A DNA stretch of 64,000 bases from Pseudomonas proteolytica (GCF_007858275.1 NZ_VFEV01000005.1:62001-126000); one strand, 5' to 3'; counted from the stretch's first letter, positions 38,443 through 46,866 are shown. A program made the numbers and translations. The notes: generated by a model from the letters alone, not told the origin.

Positions 38443-39936
38443 ATGACCCTCGAACAGACTTTACCGATCTGCATCGCCGGCCACTGGCGCCAGGGCCGTG
38501 GCGAGCGCTACGCCAGCCACTACCCGGCCACCGGCGAACCCGTAGCCTGGCTCAATGCCGCCGATCTACAGGATGTGGAAGACGCCATCCAGGGCGCGCA
38601 CCAGGCGTTCCTGCACAGCGACTGGGCCCAGCGCAAACCCCACGAACGGGCCGCCGTGCTGTACCGCATTGCCGAGCTGATCCGCCTGCACAGTGAAGAG
38701 CTGGCGCAGTTGCAACGCCAGGACAATGGCAAGCCGATCAATGAAACCCGGGCGCTGGTAGCGAGTGCTGCCGGTACCTTCCAGTTCTTCGCCGCTGCCT
38801 GCGAAACCCTGGAAGAAACCATCACCCCGTCGCGCGGTGATTTCGTCAGCATGAGCGTGTACGAGCCGATGGGCGTGGTCGCCGCGATCACCCCATGGAA
38901 CTCGCCGATTGCCAGCGAGGCGCAAAAGGTCGCCCCGGCCCTGGCCGCGGGCAATGCGGTGGTGATCAAGCCGGCAGAAATCACCCCGCTGCTGGCCCTG
39001 CGCCTGGCGCGCCTGTGCGAAGAGGCCGGCCTGCCCAAGGGCCTGATCAGCGTGTTGCCGGGCAAGGGTTCATTGCTCGGTGATGCGCTGACCCGCCACC
39101 CGCTGGTCAAGCGCGTGTCGTTCACCGGCGGCACACGCACCGGCAAGCACATCGCCCATATCGCCGCCGACAAGATGATGCCGGTGTCTTTGGAGTTGGG
39201 CGGCAAGTCGCCAACCATCGTCCTGGATGACGCCGACCTCGACCACGCAGTGGCCGGTGTGCTGTACGGCATTTTCAGCTCCTCGGGCGAAGCGTGTATT
39301 GCCGGTTCGCGGCTGTTTGTTGCGCGCGCCTTGTACGAACCCTTTATGCAGCGCCTGGTGGCCGCCGCCGCCAACCTGCGCATGGGCGACCCGGCCGACG
39401 AAAACACGCAGATGGGCCCCCTGATCAGCGCCGGCCATCGTGAATCGGTGGAGCGTTATGTCGCCCTCGGCCTGGCCGAAGGTGGGCGCCTGCGCCTGGG
39501 CGGGCAGCGCCCCAGCGGTGGCCTGTATGACCAGGGTTACTTCTACCCGCCAACCATCCTCGAGGGCCTGCACAACCAACAGCAGGTGTGCCAGGAAGAA
39601 ATCTTCGGCCCGGTGCTGGTGGCCATGCCATTCGACGATGAAGAGCAACTGCTGGAGCAGGCCAACGACAGCCTGTACGCCCTCGCGGCCGGCATCTGGA
39701 GCCGTGACTACAAGCGCGCCTGGGCCCTGGGCCGGCGCTTGCAGGCCGGCACGGTGTGGATCAACACCTACAAGCAGTTCTCGATCTCCACGCCGTTCGG
39801 CGGTTGGCGCGACAGTGGCCTGGGCCGCGAAAAAGGGCGCCTGGGGATCCTGCAATACATGGAACAGAAGAGCCTCTACTGGGGCATGAACCAACAGCCA
39901 CTGGCCTGGGCCGGTGTGCCACACGAGGTAGCGTGA
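38443..39936 (+). CDS. NAD(P)-dependent aldehyde dehydrogenase
   Basis: The protein has 497 residues from the ATG at 38443. ALDH fold: FxxWNSP (AAITPWNSPI), catalytic Glu in LELGGKSP and catalytic Cys in SSSGEACIAGSRL. It oxidises a pathway aldehyde (semialdehyde) to the acid. In meta-cleavage pathways such an enzyme follows extradiol ring opening. Its stop overlaps the start of the VOC gene (TGATG). Confidence 0.94.
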   Translation: MTLEQTLPICIAGHWRQGRGERYASHYPATGEPVAWLNAADLQDVEDAIQGAHQAFLHSDWAQRKPHERAAVLYRIAELIRLHSEELAQLQRQDNGKPINETRALVASAAGTFQFFAAACETLEETITPSRGDFVSMSVYEPMGVVAAITPWNSPIASEAQKVAPALAAGNAVVIKPAEITPLLALRLARLCEEAGLPKGLISVLPGKGSLLGDALTRHPLVKRVSFTGGTRTGKHIAHIAADKMMPVSLELGGKSPTIVLDDADLDHAVAGVLYGIFSSSGEACIAGSRLFVARALYEPFMQRLVAAAANLRMGDPADENTQMGPLISAGHRESVERYVALGLAEGGRLRLGGQRPSGGLYDQGYFYPPTILEGLHNQQQVCQEEIFGPVLVAMPFDDEEQLLEQANDSLYALAAGIWSRDYKRAWALGRRLQAGTVWINTYKQFSISTPFGGWRDSGLGREKGRLGILQYMEQKSLYWGMNQQPLAWAGVPHEVA

Positions 39937-40901
39937 TGAGCGTTTTAGGTATTGATGAAGTCACCTATGGCGTCGAGGACCTCGACACCTGCGTGCGGTT
40001 TTTCAGCGACTGGGGCTTGAAGCAGGTCAGCACCCAGACGAACGAAGTGATCTTCGAAACGCTCAACGGCTGCCGCGTAGTACTCGCCGACCTGAACAAA
40101 CCGGGCCTGCCGCCCGCCATCGAAGCCGGCTCCACCGTGCGCGAAGTGGTGTGGGGTGTGGCCGACGCAGCGGACCTTGCGCTGTACGCCGAACGCATCG
40201 CCAACGATCCGGGTTTTGTCGAAGGTAACGGGCGCATCGGCTGCACCGACCCCAACGGCCTGGCGATCCGCCTGCAAGTGACGCGCAAGCGCGAGCTGCA
40301 GATCGAGTGCAGCGGCCACAACACCTGGCAGACCAAGGGCCGGATCAACAAGGCCGCGCCGATCTACGAGCGCGCCACGCCGATTGAAGTCGGCCACGTG
40401 GTGTTTTTCGTCAAGGATGTGAACGCCTGCGAAGCCTTCTACCACGAGCGTTTCGGCTTCCAGGCCTCGGACCGCTACCCGGATCGCGGGGCGTTCTTGC
40501 GCACCGCCGAAGAAGGCGGCCATCACGACCTGTTCATGCTGCAACTGCCGGCGCCACGGGCCGGGCTGAACCATGTGGCCTTTACCGTACGCGATGTGCA
40601 TGAGGTGTTTGGCGGTGGCATGCATGTGTCGCGCAGCGGCTGGCCGACCGAAATCGGCCCGGGGCGCCACCCGGTGTCTTCAGCGTTTTTCTGGTACTTC
40701 AAGAACCCCGCCGGCGCGCTGGTGGAGTACTACGCCGACGAAGACCAACTGACCGGCGAATGGCAGCCGCGCACCTTTGAGCCGGGGCCCACGGTGTTCG
40801 CCGAGTGGGCGATTGCCGGTGGCATCGACGGCAATACCCGACGCCAGCAACACGTCGAGGCGCCGCAAGGCAAGTTCCTCACCGACAAACCCAAATCCTG
40901 A
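39936..40901 (+). CDS. VOC-fold extradiol-type dioxygenase
   Basis: The protein has 321 residues from the ATG at 39936. It has two VOC domains. The metal triad expected of type I extradiol dioxygenases is present: H154 (EVGHVV), H213 (LNHVAF) and E264 (LVEYYAD). The GRHPVSSAFFWYFKNPAG segment matches the family's GRH...F.Y..DP.G pattern. It is a candidate ring-cleavage enzyme. Other VOC activities (isomerase, hydrolase) cannot be excluded. Confidence 0.88.
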   Translation: MSVLGIDEVTYGVEDLDTCVRFFSDWGLKQVSTQTNEVIFETLNGCRVVLADLNKPGLPPAIEAGSTVREVVWGVADAADLALYAERIANDPGFVEGNGRIGCTDPNGLAIRLQVTRKRELQIECSGHNTWQTKGRINKAAPIYERATPIEVGHVVFFVKDVNACEAFYHERFGFQASDRYPDRGAFLRTAEEGGHHDLFMLQLPAPRAGLNHVAFTVRDVHEVFGGGMHVSRSGWPTEIGPGRHPVSSAFFWYFKNPAGALVEYYADEDQLTGEWQPRTFEPGPTVFAEWAIAGGIDGNTRRQQHVEAPQGKFLTDKPKS

Positions 40902-40914
40902 GCAGGAGTCGCCC

Positions 40915-42057
40915 ATGCCTTCCCTGAATATTGCTATCGCCGGTGCCGGTATCGGCGGCCTGACCGCCGCCATCGCCCTGCACCGCGCCGGCCACCAGGT
41001 CACCGTGTTCGAACAGTCCAAGGCCTTTTTACGGGTCGGTGCCGATATCAACCTCACCCCCAACGCGGTACGGGCGCTGGATGGCCTGGGCATTGGCGCC
41101 GCCGTGCGCATCCCTGCCGCGCGGCCGACCCACCGCATCAGCCGGATGTGGGACAGCGGCGAAGAGACTTCGCGCCTGGAAATGTCCGATGCCGCCGAGC
41201 AGAAATACGGCGCCCCGCAATTGACCATCCACCGCGCCGATCTGCTGGCGGCCCTGGCCGAGGTGTTCCCGCTGGAGCAGGTGCAGTTTGCCAAGCGCGC
41301 CGAACGGGTCGAGCAGACTGACGACGGCATCCACCTGCATTTCAAGGATGGCAGCCAGCACCGCTGTGATGTGCTGATCGGCGCCGATGGCATTCATTCG
41401 GTGGTGCGCAACGCGCTGTTCGGCGAAGAGCATCCGCGCTTTACCGGGGTGGTGGCGTACCGCGCCGTAGTGCCGGCCGAGTTGGTGGCCCATGTGCCGA
41501 ATATCCAGGCGTTCACCAAGTGGTGGGGCCCCAACCCGCAGAGCCAGATCGTCACGTTCCCGCTCAACCAGGGTAAAGACATTTTTATCTTCGCCACCAC
41601 CGCCCAGGACAGCTGGCACGAAGAATCGTGGACCAGCGCTGGCGATGCCGACGAGCTGCGCAGCCACTATCAAGCGTTCCATCCGGACGCCCGCGCCCTG
41701 CTGGAGGCGTGCAGCGATGTACTCAAGACCGCGTTGTATGAGCGTGACCCGCTGCCGTTCTGGTCCAAGGGCGCGATCACCCTGCTGGGCGATGCCTGTC
41801 ACCCGATGATGCCGTTCATGGCCCAGGGTGCCGGCCAGGCCATCGAGGATGCAGTGGTACTCGGTCGCTACCTGCAAGACCTCGACAGCCCGGCCCAGGT
41901 CGCGCAGGCATTGCAGGCGTACCAGCAGGCGCGCCTGGAACGTACCAGCCAGATCCAGATCGGCTCGCGCGGCAACCAATGGCTCAAGGACGGCGGTAAT
42001 GCCGACTGGGTCTATGGCTACGACGCCTGGACCGTGCCCACACAAAGCGCGGCCTGA
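40915..42057 (+). CDS. FAD-dependent aromatic hydroxylase (salicylate / 6-hydroxynicotinate monooxygenase type)
   Basis: The protein has 380 residues from the ATG at 40915 (AGGAG upstream). FAD-binding GAGIGGLTAA (about 10-19), the DG-type motif LIGADGIHSVVR (about 160) and the GD motif LLGDACHPMMPFMAQGA (about 283). The ending WLKDGGNADWVYGYDAW is like 6-hydroxynicotinate 3-monooxygenases. It would add a hydroxyl, possibly with decarboxylation, to an aromatic or pyridine ring using NADH and O2. Confidence 0.92.
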   Translation: MPSLNIAIAGAGIGGLTAAIALHRAGHQVTVFEQSKAFLRVGADINLTPNAVRALDGLGIGAAVRIPAARPTHRISRMWDSGEETSRLEMSDAAEQKYGAPQLTIHRADLLAALAEVFPLEQVQFAKRAERVEQTDDGIHLHFKDGSQHRCDVLIGADGIHSVVRNALFGEEHPRFTGVVAYRAVVPAELVAHVPNIQAFTKWWGPNPQSQIVTFPLNQGKDIFIFATTAQDSWHEESWTSAGDADELRSHYQAFHPDARALLEACSDVLKTALYERDPLPFWSKGAITLLGDACHPMMPFMAQGAGQAIEDAVVLGRYLQDLDSPAQVAQALQAYQQARLERTSQIQIGSRGNQWLKDGGNADWVYGYDAWTVPTQSAA

Positions 42058-42059
42058 AC

Positions 42060-42377
42060 ATGAACGAAACCTTGCTGGTGACTGTGCTGCTCAAGCACGA
42101 CCAATCAAAGAACCTCGAAGACATTCAGCGCCATATGAAGCAGCAAGAGTGGTGGGAGCGTTTTCCGCCCCAAGGCGTGGAACTGGTGAGCTGGACCGTG
42201 GCCATGGGCCTGGGCCAGATCGTCACCCTGCGCTTGCCGCCGAGCCTGCTGCCCGCGCTGAACGTGGAGCTGGAACGCTCGGCGTGGGGCGTGTTCAGCA
42301 CTGAAGTTTTCCCGACATACGACTTTATCCCGGTACGCGAAACGATCCGCGAACGGGTACGCAACGGAGGTCAATGA
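42060..42377 (+). CDS. Small protein of unknown function in the catabolic operon
   Basis: The protein is 105 residues with no signal peptide and starts 2 bases after the monooxygenase stop. The pattern strand-helix-strand-strand-helix-strand (TLLVTVLLKHD ... QIVTLRLP ... STEVFPTYDFIPV) and size suggest a dimeric alpha-beta barrel of the muconolactone-isomerase kind. This is a shape-level guess, not a sequence match. Confidence 0.7.
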   Translation: MNETLLVTVLLKHDQSKNLEDIQRHMKQQEWWERFPPQGVELVSWTVAMGLGQIVTLRLPPSLLPALNVELERSAWGVFSTEVFPTYDFIPVRETIRERVRNGGQ

Positions 42378-42378
42378 C

Positions 42379-42606
42379 ATGAGCACTACCGAACGATTCC
42401 TCGAGCCCCATCAGGCGCGCAAACGGCCCAATACCCAGTTTGAAGAGCTGCTGGGCGATTCCATCGAACGCGCCTTCGGCAACGGCGTGACTGAGCTTGC
42501 GGCGCTGCTCGCCCACCTCAACCTGGCCGGCCCGCCCTGCCCGCTGACCAGCGGCGAGTGGACGGCAGATGCCTATCAAACCCTGATGGCCCGGCTGGGC
42601 GAATGA
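42379..42606 (+). CDS. Small protein with helix-turn-helix-like segment
   Basis: The protein is 75 residues. The opening EPHQARKRPNTQFEELLGDSIERAF and the later LTSGEWTADAYQTLMARL recall the recombinase-like HTH (DBD_HTH) small proteins I remember next to Rieske oxygenase genes. The role is unknown, and it could be a subunit, chaperone or regulator rather than a DNA binder. It lies 1 base after the previous gene and 21 before the Rieske gene. Confidence 0.72.
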   Translation: MSTTERFLEPHQARKRPNTQFEELLGDSIERAFGNGVTELAALLAHLNLAGPPCPLTSGEWTADAYQTLMARLGE

Positions 42607-42627
42607 CCCGGCAGAAGGAATAAAAAA

Positions 42628-43662
42628 ATGACTATGCAATTGACCGTCGACCCTGTTGAAAACCATCTGGCCAATGGCCTAAAAGACCTCTGGTTCCCGG
42701 TATTACCCTCGGACCTGCTCGGCGAAAAGCCGGTGTCGGTGCGCCGCCTCGGCTACAAGATCGCCCTGTGGCGCGATAACGATGGCCGCGTACACGCCCT
42801 GGAAGACCACTGCCCCCATCGCGGTGCGCCGCTGTCCCAGGGCCCGATCCTGGGCGATCGCCTGCAGTGCCCGTATCACGGCATCGAAGTGCGCTGTGAC
42901 GGCACCGTGACCAAGGTCCCCGGCAGCCCCGGCTGCAAACTTGAAGGCAGCCGCCCGACCCGTATGTTCCATACCCGCGAAGCAGCGGGTGCGATCTTTC
43001 TGTTCAACGCCGCCGACCCGCACCTGGAGACGCCGCCGGAGTTGGTGTTGCCCGAGCAGTTGACCTCGCCCGAGTGGAGCAGCTTCGTCTGCTACACCGA
43101 GTGGAAAGGTGACTATCGCTACGTGATCGACAACGTCATGGACCCGATGCACGGCACCTACCTGCACAAGATGTCGCACTCGATGAGCGAAGGCGAAGCC
43201 ACCGCCAAGTTCGTCACCCGCGACACCGACAACGGGTTCTTTTTCGAGAAGGAAGGCCAGCGCGGGGTGAACTTCGACTGGACCGAATTCATGGACAACG
43301 GCTGCCACTGGCTGCGCCTGGAAATCCCCTACCCGAAAACCGGCGGCCCGGGCGGCAATTTCACCATTATCGGCAGCTACACGCCGAGCAGCCGCGCGTT
43401 GTCAGCGGTGTTCCACTGGCGTTGCCGGCCGCTGACCGGCTGGCAGCGCGACACTTGGCGCTTCCTCTACAAGAACCGCCTGGAAGCGCGGCACTGGGCA
43501 GTGCTGGAGCAGGATCGGGTGCTGCTGGAGTTCATGGAGCCGGACGCCAACCAGCGCGAAAACCTCTACCAGCACGACCTGGGTGTGGTGCGCATGCGCC
43601 GTTACCTGAAGAACGCGGCCAAGGCCCAGCTTGAACTGATCGACGCGAAGCAACTGTCATGA
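42628..43662 (+). CDS. Rieske non-heme iron oxygenase, catalytic subunit
   Basis: The protein is 344 residues. Rieske [2Fe-2S] ligands are C62, H64, C81, H84 (CPHRG and CPYHG). The mononuclear iron site shows D-x2-H-x4-H as D172, H175, H180 (DPMHGTYLH). It is an alpha-only type enzyme (no beta-subunit gene nearby), closest in layout to VanA/demethylase-like monooxygenases. Its electron donor is the reductase at 44083. The stop overlaps the RidA-like start by 4 bases. Confidence 0.94.
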   Translation: MTMQLTVDPVENHLANGLKDLWFPVLPSDLLGEKPVSVRRLGYKIALWRDNDGRVHALEDHCPHRGAPLSQGPILGDRLQCPYHGIEVRCDGTVTKVPGSPGCKLEGSRPTRMFHTREAAGAIFLFNAADPHLETPPELVLPEQLTSPEWSSFVCYTEWKGDYRYVIDNVMDPMHGTYLHKMSHSMSEGEATAKFVTRDTDNGFFFEKEGQRGVNFDWTEFMDNGCHWLRLEIPYPKTGGPGGNFTIIGSYTPSSRALSAVFHWRCRPLTGWQRDTWRFLYKNRLEARHWAVLEQDRVLLEFMEPDANQRENLYQHDLGVVRMRRYLKNAAKAQLELIDAKQLS

Positions 43663-44090
43663 GCCAAGCCGTGCGACGGGTTGAATGCCAAGGCGTGGCC
43701 GAGCCGGCCGGCGCCAGTTGGTCCAACGCCCTGCTGATCGGCCGCGAAGTGGTGATGTCAGGGATGACCGCGCACCCCGCCAGCCGCGAGGCGAACCTGG
43801 ATTGCTACGCCCAGACCCTGGTGGTGCTGGGCAAGATCCAGGCGCTGGTGACGGCGGCCGGTGGGCATATCGGCAATATCCACCGGTTGACCGTGTACCT
43901 CACCGATATCGCCGACAAGGACCAGGTGGGCCGCGCCCGGCGGGATTTTTTCGCCGGCCAGGCAGTGTTTCCCACGTCGACCCTGGTGGCCGTCAGCGCG
44001 CTGGTGTTTCCTGAACTACGGGTCGAGATCGAGGCCAGCGCCCGGCTCGATGTCGACCTGCGTACCGTCACAGAGGTGAATGATGTCTAA
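43659..44090 (+). CDS. RidA/YjgF-like protein without the canonical Arg
   Basis: The protein is 143 residues with RidA fold segments: NALLIGREVVMSGMT, QTLVVLGKIQALV and LRVEIEASA. In archetypal RidA the substrate Arg lies in a PARS segment. Here the corresponding site reads P105-T-S-T, so imine/enamine hydrolysis of the classic kind is doubtful. Relatives act as 2-aminomuconate deaminases, which would fit an aminated aromatic route. It is flanked by the Rieske and reductase genes and overlaps both. Confidence 0.88.
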   Translation: MSQAVRRVECQGVAEPAGASWSNALLIGREVVMSGMTAHPASREANLDCYAQTLVVLGKIQALVTAAGGHIGNIHRLTVYLTDIADKDQVGRARRDFFAGQAVFPTSTLVAVSALVFPELRVEIEASARLDVDLRTVTEVNDV

Positions 44091-45042
44091 GCCTTCCCTG
44101 CTCACCGCCCGCGTGCACACTTTGCGCTATGAAGCCGAAGGCATCATCAGCGTGGAGCTGCGGCCGTTGGGCGATACCGTGTTCCCGCCGTTCGAGGCCG
44201 GCTCGCACATCGACCTGCACCTGGCCAACGGCCTGGTGCGCAGCTACTCGCTGCTCAACGCTCCCAGCGACCAGGGGCGCTACACCGTGGGCATCCTGCG
44301 TGACCGCAACAGCCGCGGCGGCTCGGAATATGTGCACAGCCAACTGCGGGTCGGCATGCCGCTATCGATCTCGGCACCGCGCAACAACTTCGCACTGGAC
44401 CTGAGCGCCAGCCACAGTGTGCTGGTGGCCGGTGGCATTGGCATTACGCCGATCTACTGCATGTTCCGCCAACTGCTGGCCCAGGGAAAATCCGCCGAGC
44501 TGATCTACTGCGCGCGCTCGCGCCAGGAAGCGGCGCTGGTGGAAGCCTTGAACGGGCTCGATGCGCGGGTGGTGTACCACTTCAACGACGAAAAAGGCGT
44601 GCCGCCGGACCTCGCCGCCTACCTCGCCGGCCAGCCTGCGGACACGCACTTCTATTGCTGCGGCCCAACGCCGATGCTGGATGCCTTCGAGAGCACCTGT
44701 GAGCGCTTGGGTTATCCCCACGCCCATATCGAACGGTTTACCGCCGCCGAACTGCCGCCCAGCGCAGATGCTCAGAACCGCTACAGCGTCGAATTGAAAA
44801 AGTCCGGGAAAACCCTGTCGGTGGAACCCGGCTTGAGTTTGCTGGATGTACTGCTCGAAGCCGGCTGCGATATCGATCACAGCTGCCGCGAAGGGGTGTG
44901 CGGTTCCTGTGAGACGCGAGTGGTGGAAGGTGAGATCGACCATCGCGACGGCGTGCTGACCAAGGCCGAGCGTGCAGCGAACAAATCGATGATGGTGTGT
45001 GTTTCCGGCTGCAAGAGCCAACGGCTGGTGCTCGACCTCTAG
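44083..45042 (+). CDS. FAD/[2Fe-2S] oxygenase reductase (VanB type)
   Basis: The protein has 319 residues. Two adjacent ATGs (44080, 44083) exist, and 44083 has better spacing to GAGGTGA. FMN/FAD segment RSYSLLNAP, NAD part GGIGITPIYCM and CCGPTPMLDAF, and a C-terminal plant-type ferredoxin with CREGVCGSCETR and a distal Cys (VCVSGC). It transfers electrons from NADH to the Rieske oxygenase. It overlaps the RidA-like gene by 8 bases and is the last gene before the intergenic inverted repeat. Confidence 0.94.
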   Translation: MSKPSLLTARVHTLRYEAEGIISVELRPLGDTVFPPFEAGSHIDLHLANGLVRSYSLLNAPSDQGRYTVGILRDRNSRGGSEYVHSQLRVGMPLSISAPRNNFALDLSASHSVLVAGGIGITPIYCMFRQLLAQGKSAELIYCARSRQEAALVEALNGLDARVVYHFNDEKGVPPDLAAYLAGQPADTHFYCCGPTPMLDAFESTCERLGYPHAHIERFTAAELPPSADAQNRYSVELKKSGKTLSVEPGLSLLDVLLEAGCDIDHSCREGVCGSCETRVVEGEIDHRDGVLTKAERAANKSMMVCVSGCKSQRLVLDL

Positions 45043-45068
45043 CCTACAGGCTCGTTGTGATGACTTGT

Positions 45069-45234
45069 TGTGGCGAGGGGGCTTGCCGGAACGCCGTATC
45101 GCCCCCGCTGGGCTGCGAAGCAGACCCCAATGCAACTCACTGCCCACTGTCAGACAGACCGAGGTGACTGGGTTTAGGGCTGCTTCGCAGCCCAGCGGGG
45201 GCGATACGGCGTTCCGGCAAGCCCCCTCGCCACA
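45069..45234. repeat. Long perfect inverted repeat (55-bp arms), GTGGCGAGGGGGC family
   Basis: Left arm 45069-45123 and right arm 45180-45234 are exact reverse complements over 55 bases, starting TGTGGCGAGGGGGCTTGCC. The 56-base spacer is unpaired. It is a MITE/REP-like element and would fold into a very stable hairpin after the last reductase codon. Confidence 0.92.
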
Positions 45235-45397
45235 GAAGGCACCTCGCCAAAATGTCAGGTAGCCGTTTATCGAACACATTAATAGGCAAATCATTATTCA
45301 TCCGTAAACACACAAGTGCCCATTTCATTGGCAGCGTGCAATAAAGACGCACCTATCACGGGCAACTTTTTTACCGCACTTGCGGGTTGTTTCATGG

Positions 45398-45429
45398 GTT
45401 ATACAAACAGCTTTGTTTCCCATATAAAC
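45398..45429. promoter_or_regulatory. ATAT-AAAC type sites upstream of the porin gene
   Basis: GTTTCCCATATAAAC (45415-45429) is an imperfect version of the palindromes at 29150 and 29276. GTTATACAAAC (45398-45408) just upstream is a related half site. An AT-rich stretch follows. Confidence 0.45.
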
Positions 45430-45476
45430 AATTGTTTTTAATGATTTTTTTATAAAAAACAAACTAACAGGCCGCC

Positions 45477-45492
45477 TGGCACACTTCCTGCT
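45477..45492 (+). promoter_or_regulatory. Candidate sigma-54 promoter of the porin gene
   Basis: TGGCACACTTCCTGCT is close to the TGGCAC-N5-TTGCW consensus, with ten bases between GG and GC. The start would fall near 45503, 137 bases before the ATG. Confidence 0.45.
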
Positions 45493-45514
45493 CTACTCCT
45501 GTGCATTCACTGAT

Positions 45515-45538
45515 TAAACGGCGTTTCGCCGATAAAAC
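45515..45538 (+). promoter_or_regulatory. 24-bp block shared with the 29386 promoter region
   Basis: It starts TAAACGGCGT and ends ATAAAAC, differing from 29386-29409 at only three positions. Its centre carries CGGCG-TTT-CGCCG, a small inverted repeat. Confidence 0.65.
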
Positions 45539-45639
45539 AATAATAACCAACACTTAAACCCGGTAAGACCCGCTCCCTCCTTAGTTGCCTTTAAAGGCAA
45601 GCGGACGAGTGTTGCCGATCACCCGGTAGAGAGGTCTCT

Positions 45640-46866
45640 ATGAAGCGCGTCTTGTGTGCAGGATTGATGTTTGCCAGTTTCAGCAGTTTCGCCGCAGAAC
45701 CCATTCCTTCCGAGCCGGTGCGGGCCAACGCGGCCAAAAAACCTTTCCCACATATTTCCTGGCGCAGCGATAGCGGTGACAGCAGCCTGGATATCGGCGG
45801 TGCGCTGCGTACCAACTATCGCGACGAGCATTGGGACACCACCGAGAACAATGGCCGGTTTCTCTTCGACACGTTCCGCCTGGATGTGCAGGCCACCTAC
45901 AAGAGCCTCTATAGCGATATCGGCTACTGGTTCCAGGACGACGGCAAGCGCTCCATCGACCGGGGGTTTGTCGGTTATCGGCTCAACGCCAATTCCAACC
46001 TGCAACTGGGGGCGCCGTTCAAGCCGTTTGGCCTGGAGCCCTATCCGCAATTTGGCTGGAGCTACCACCTGCCGTTTTTCATGGGCTACGCCTCAAGTGC
46101 CGGCACCGGCCTCAAGTACAGCTACAAGGACCAGGACTGGGACGTGCAGCTTGGCTTCTTCCCGCGCATGTTGCCCAGCGATATTCGCTACTCGCCGGAA
46201 GTCGGGCGTTACGCCGACCTGAAAGACAATGCGATTGCCTTTACCCAATCGCGCCAGGACAACGAGAAACGCAACCAGCTCAACGCCCGCGTGGCGCGCA
46301 CCTTCAACAGCGATGGCTGGAAGACCGAGATCGGCGCCTCGCTGGCCACCGCCCAGTTGTACAACGCCACTACCAAGGATGATGGCGACTACTGGGCCGC
46401 GGGCGTACACGCCATCATCAACAAGGGGCTGTGGACGGTCACCACCCAGGCCATCCGCTACGAATACGATCCCGAAAACCCGGCCGGAGTCAGCAAGGAT
46501 TCGGTGTTGATGGGCGGCAACGGCCTGACCCCGGCGTACCTGATCGCCTCCAAAGCCAGCCTGGCCTCGGTCAACCTCGGTTATGACGTCTACACCCCGA
46601 CCCTGGGGCAGTTGAAGAAGGTCAAGCTGTACACCGACTACAGTCGGATGATGAAAGACAAGAGCGCCTGGGATGATTCGCAGATGTTCACCGTGGGCGC
46701 GCAGTTCCTCGCGATGCCGGTGATGGCCTGGGTCGACTTTACCTGGGCGCGCAACGCCAACCCCTATGGCGGTGCAGAGAATGGCAGCGGTTTTACCAAC
46801 ACCAGTTCGGTGGGCAGCAACGAATGGTATTACCGCACCAATGTGAACATTGGTTATTACTTCTGA
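45640..46866 (+). CDS. Outer-membrane porin of the catabolic regulon
   Basis: The protein is 408 residues with a signal peptide (MKRVLCAGLMFASFSSFAAE). Amphipathic beta-strand pattern with many aromatic girdle residues, ending in NVNIGYYF, the C-terminal aromatic signature for barrel insertion. It resembles phosphate-selective (OprO/P-like) or aromatic-uptake porins. The subtype is uncertain. The shared 24-bp block and sigma-54-like site link it to the ABC/catabolic operon. Confidence 0.87.
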   Translation: MKRVLCAGLMFASFSSFAAEPIPSEPVRANAAKKPFPHISWRSDSGDSSLDIGGALRTNYRDEHWDTTENNGRFLFDTFRLDVQATYKSLYSDIGYWFQDDGKRSIDRGFVGYRLNANSNLQLGAPFKPFGLEPYPQFGWSYHLPFFMGYASSAGTGLKYSYKDQDWDVQLGFFPRMLPSDIRYSPEVGRYADLKDNAIAFTQSRQDNEKRNQLNARVARTFNSDGWKTEIGASLATAQLYNATTKDDGDYWAAGVHAIINKGLWTVTTQAIRYEYDPENPAGVSKDSVLMGGNGLTPAYLIASKASLASVNLGYDVYTPTLGQLKKVKLYTDYSRMMKDKSAWDDSQMFTVGAQFLAMPVMAWVDFTWARNANPYGGAENGSGFTNTSSVGSNEWYYRTNVNIGYYF

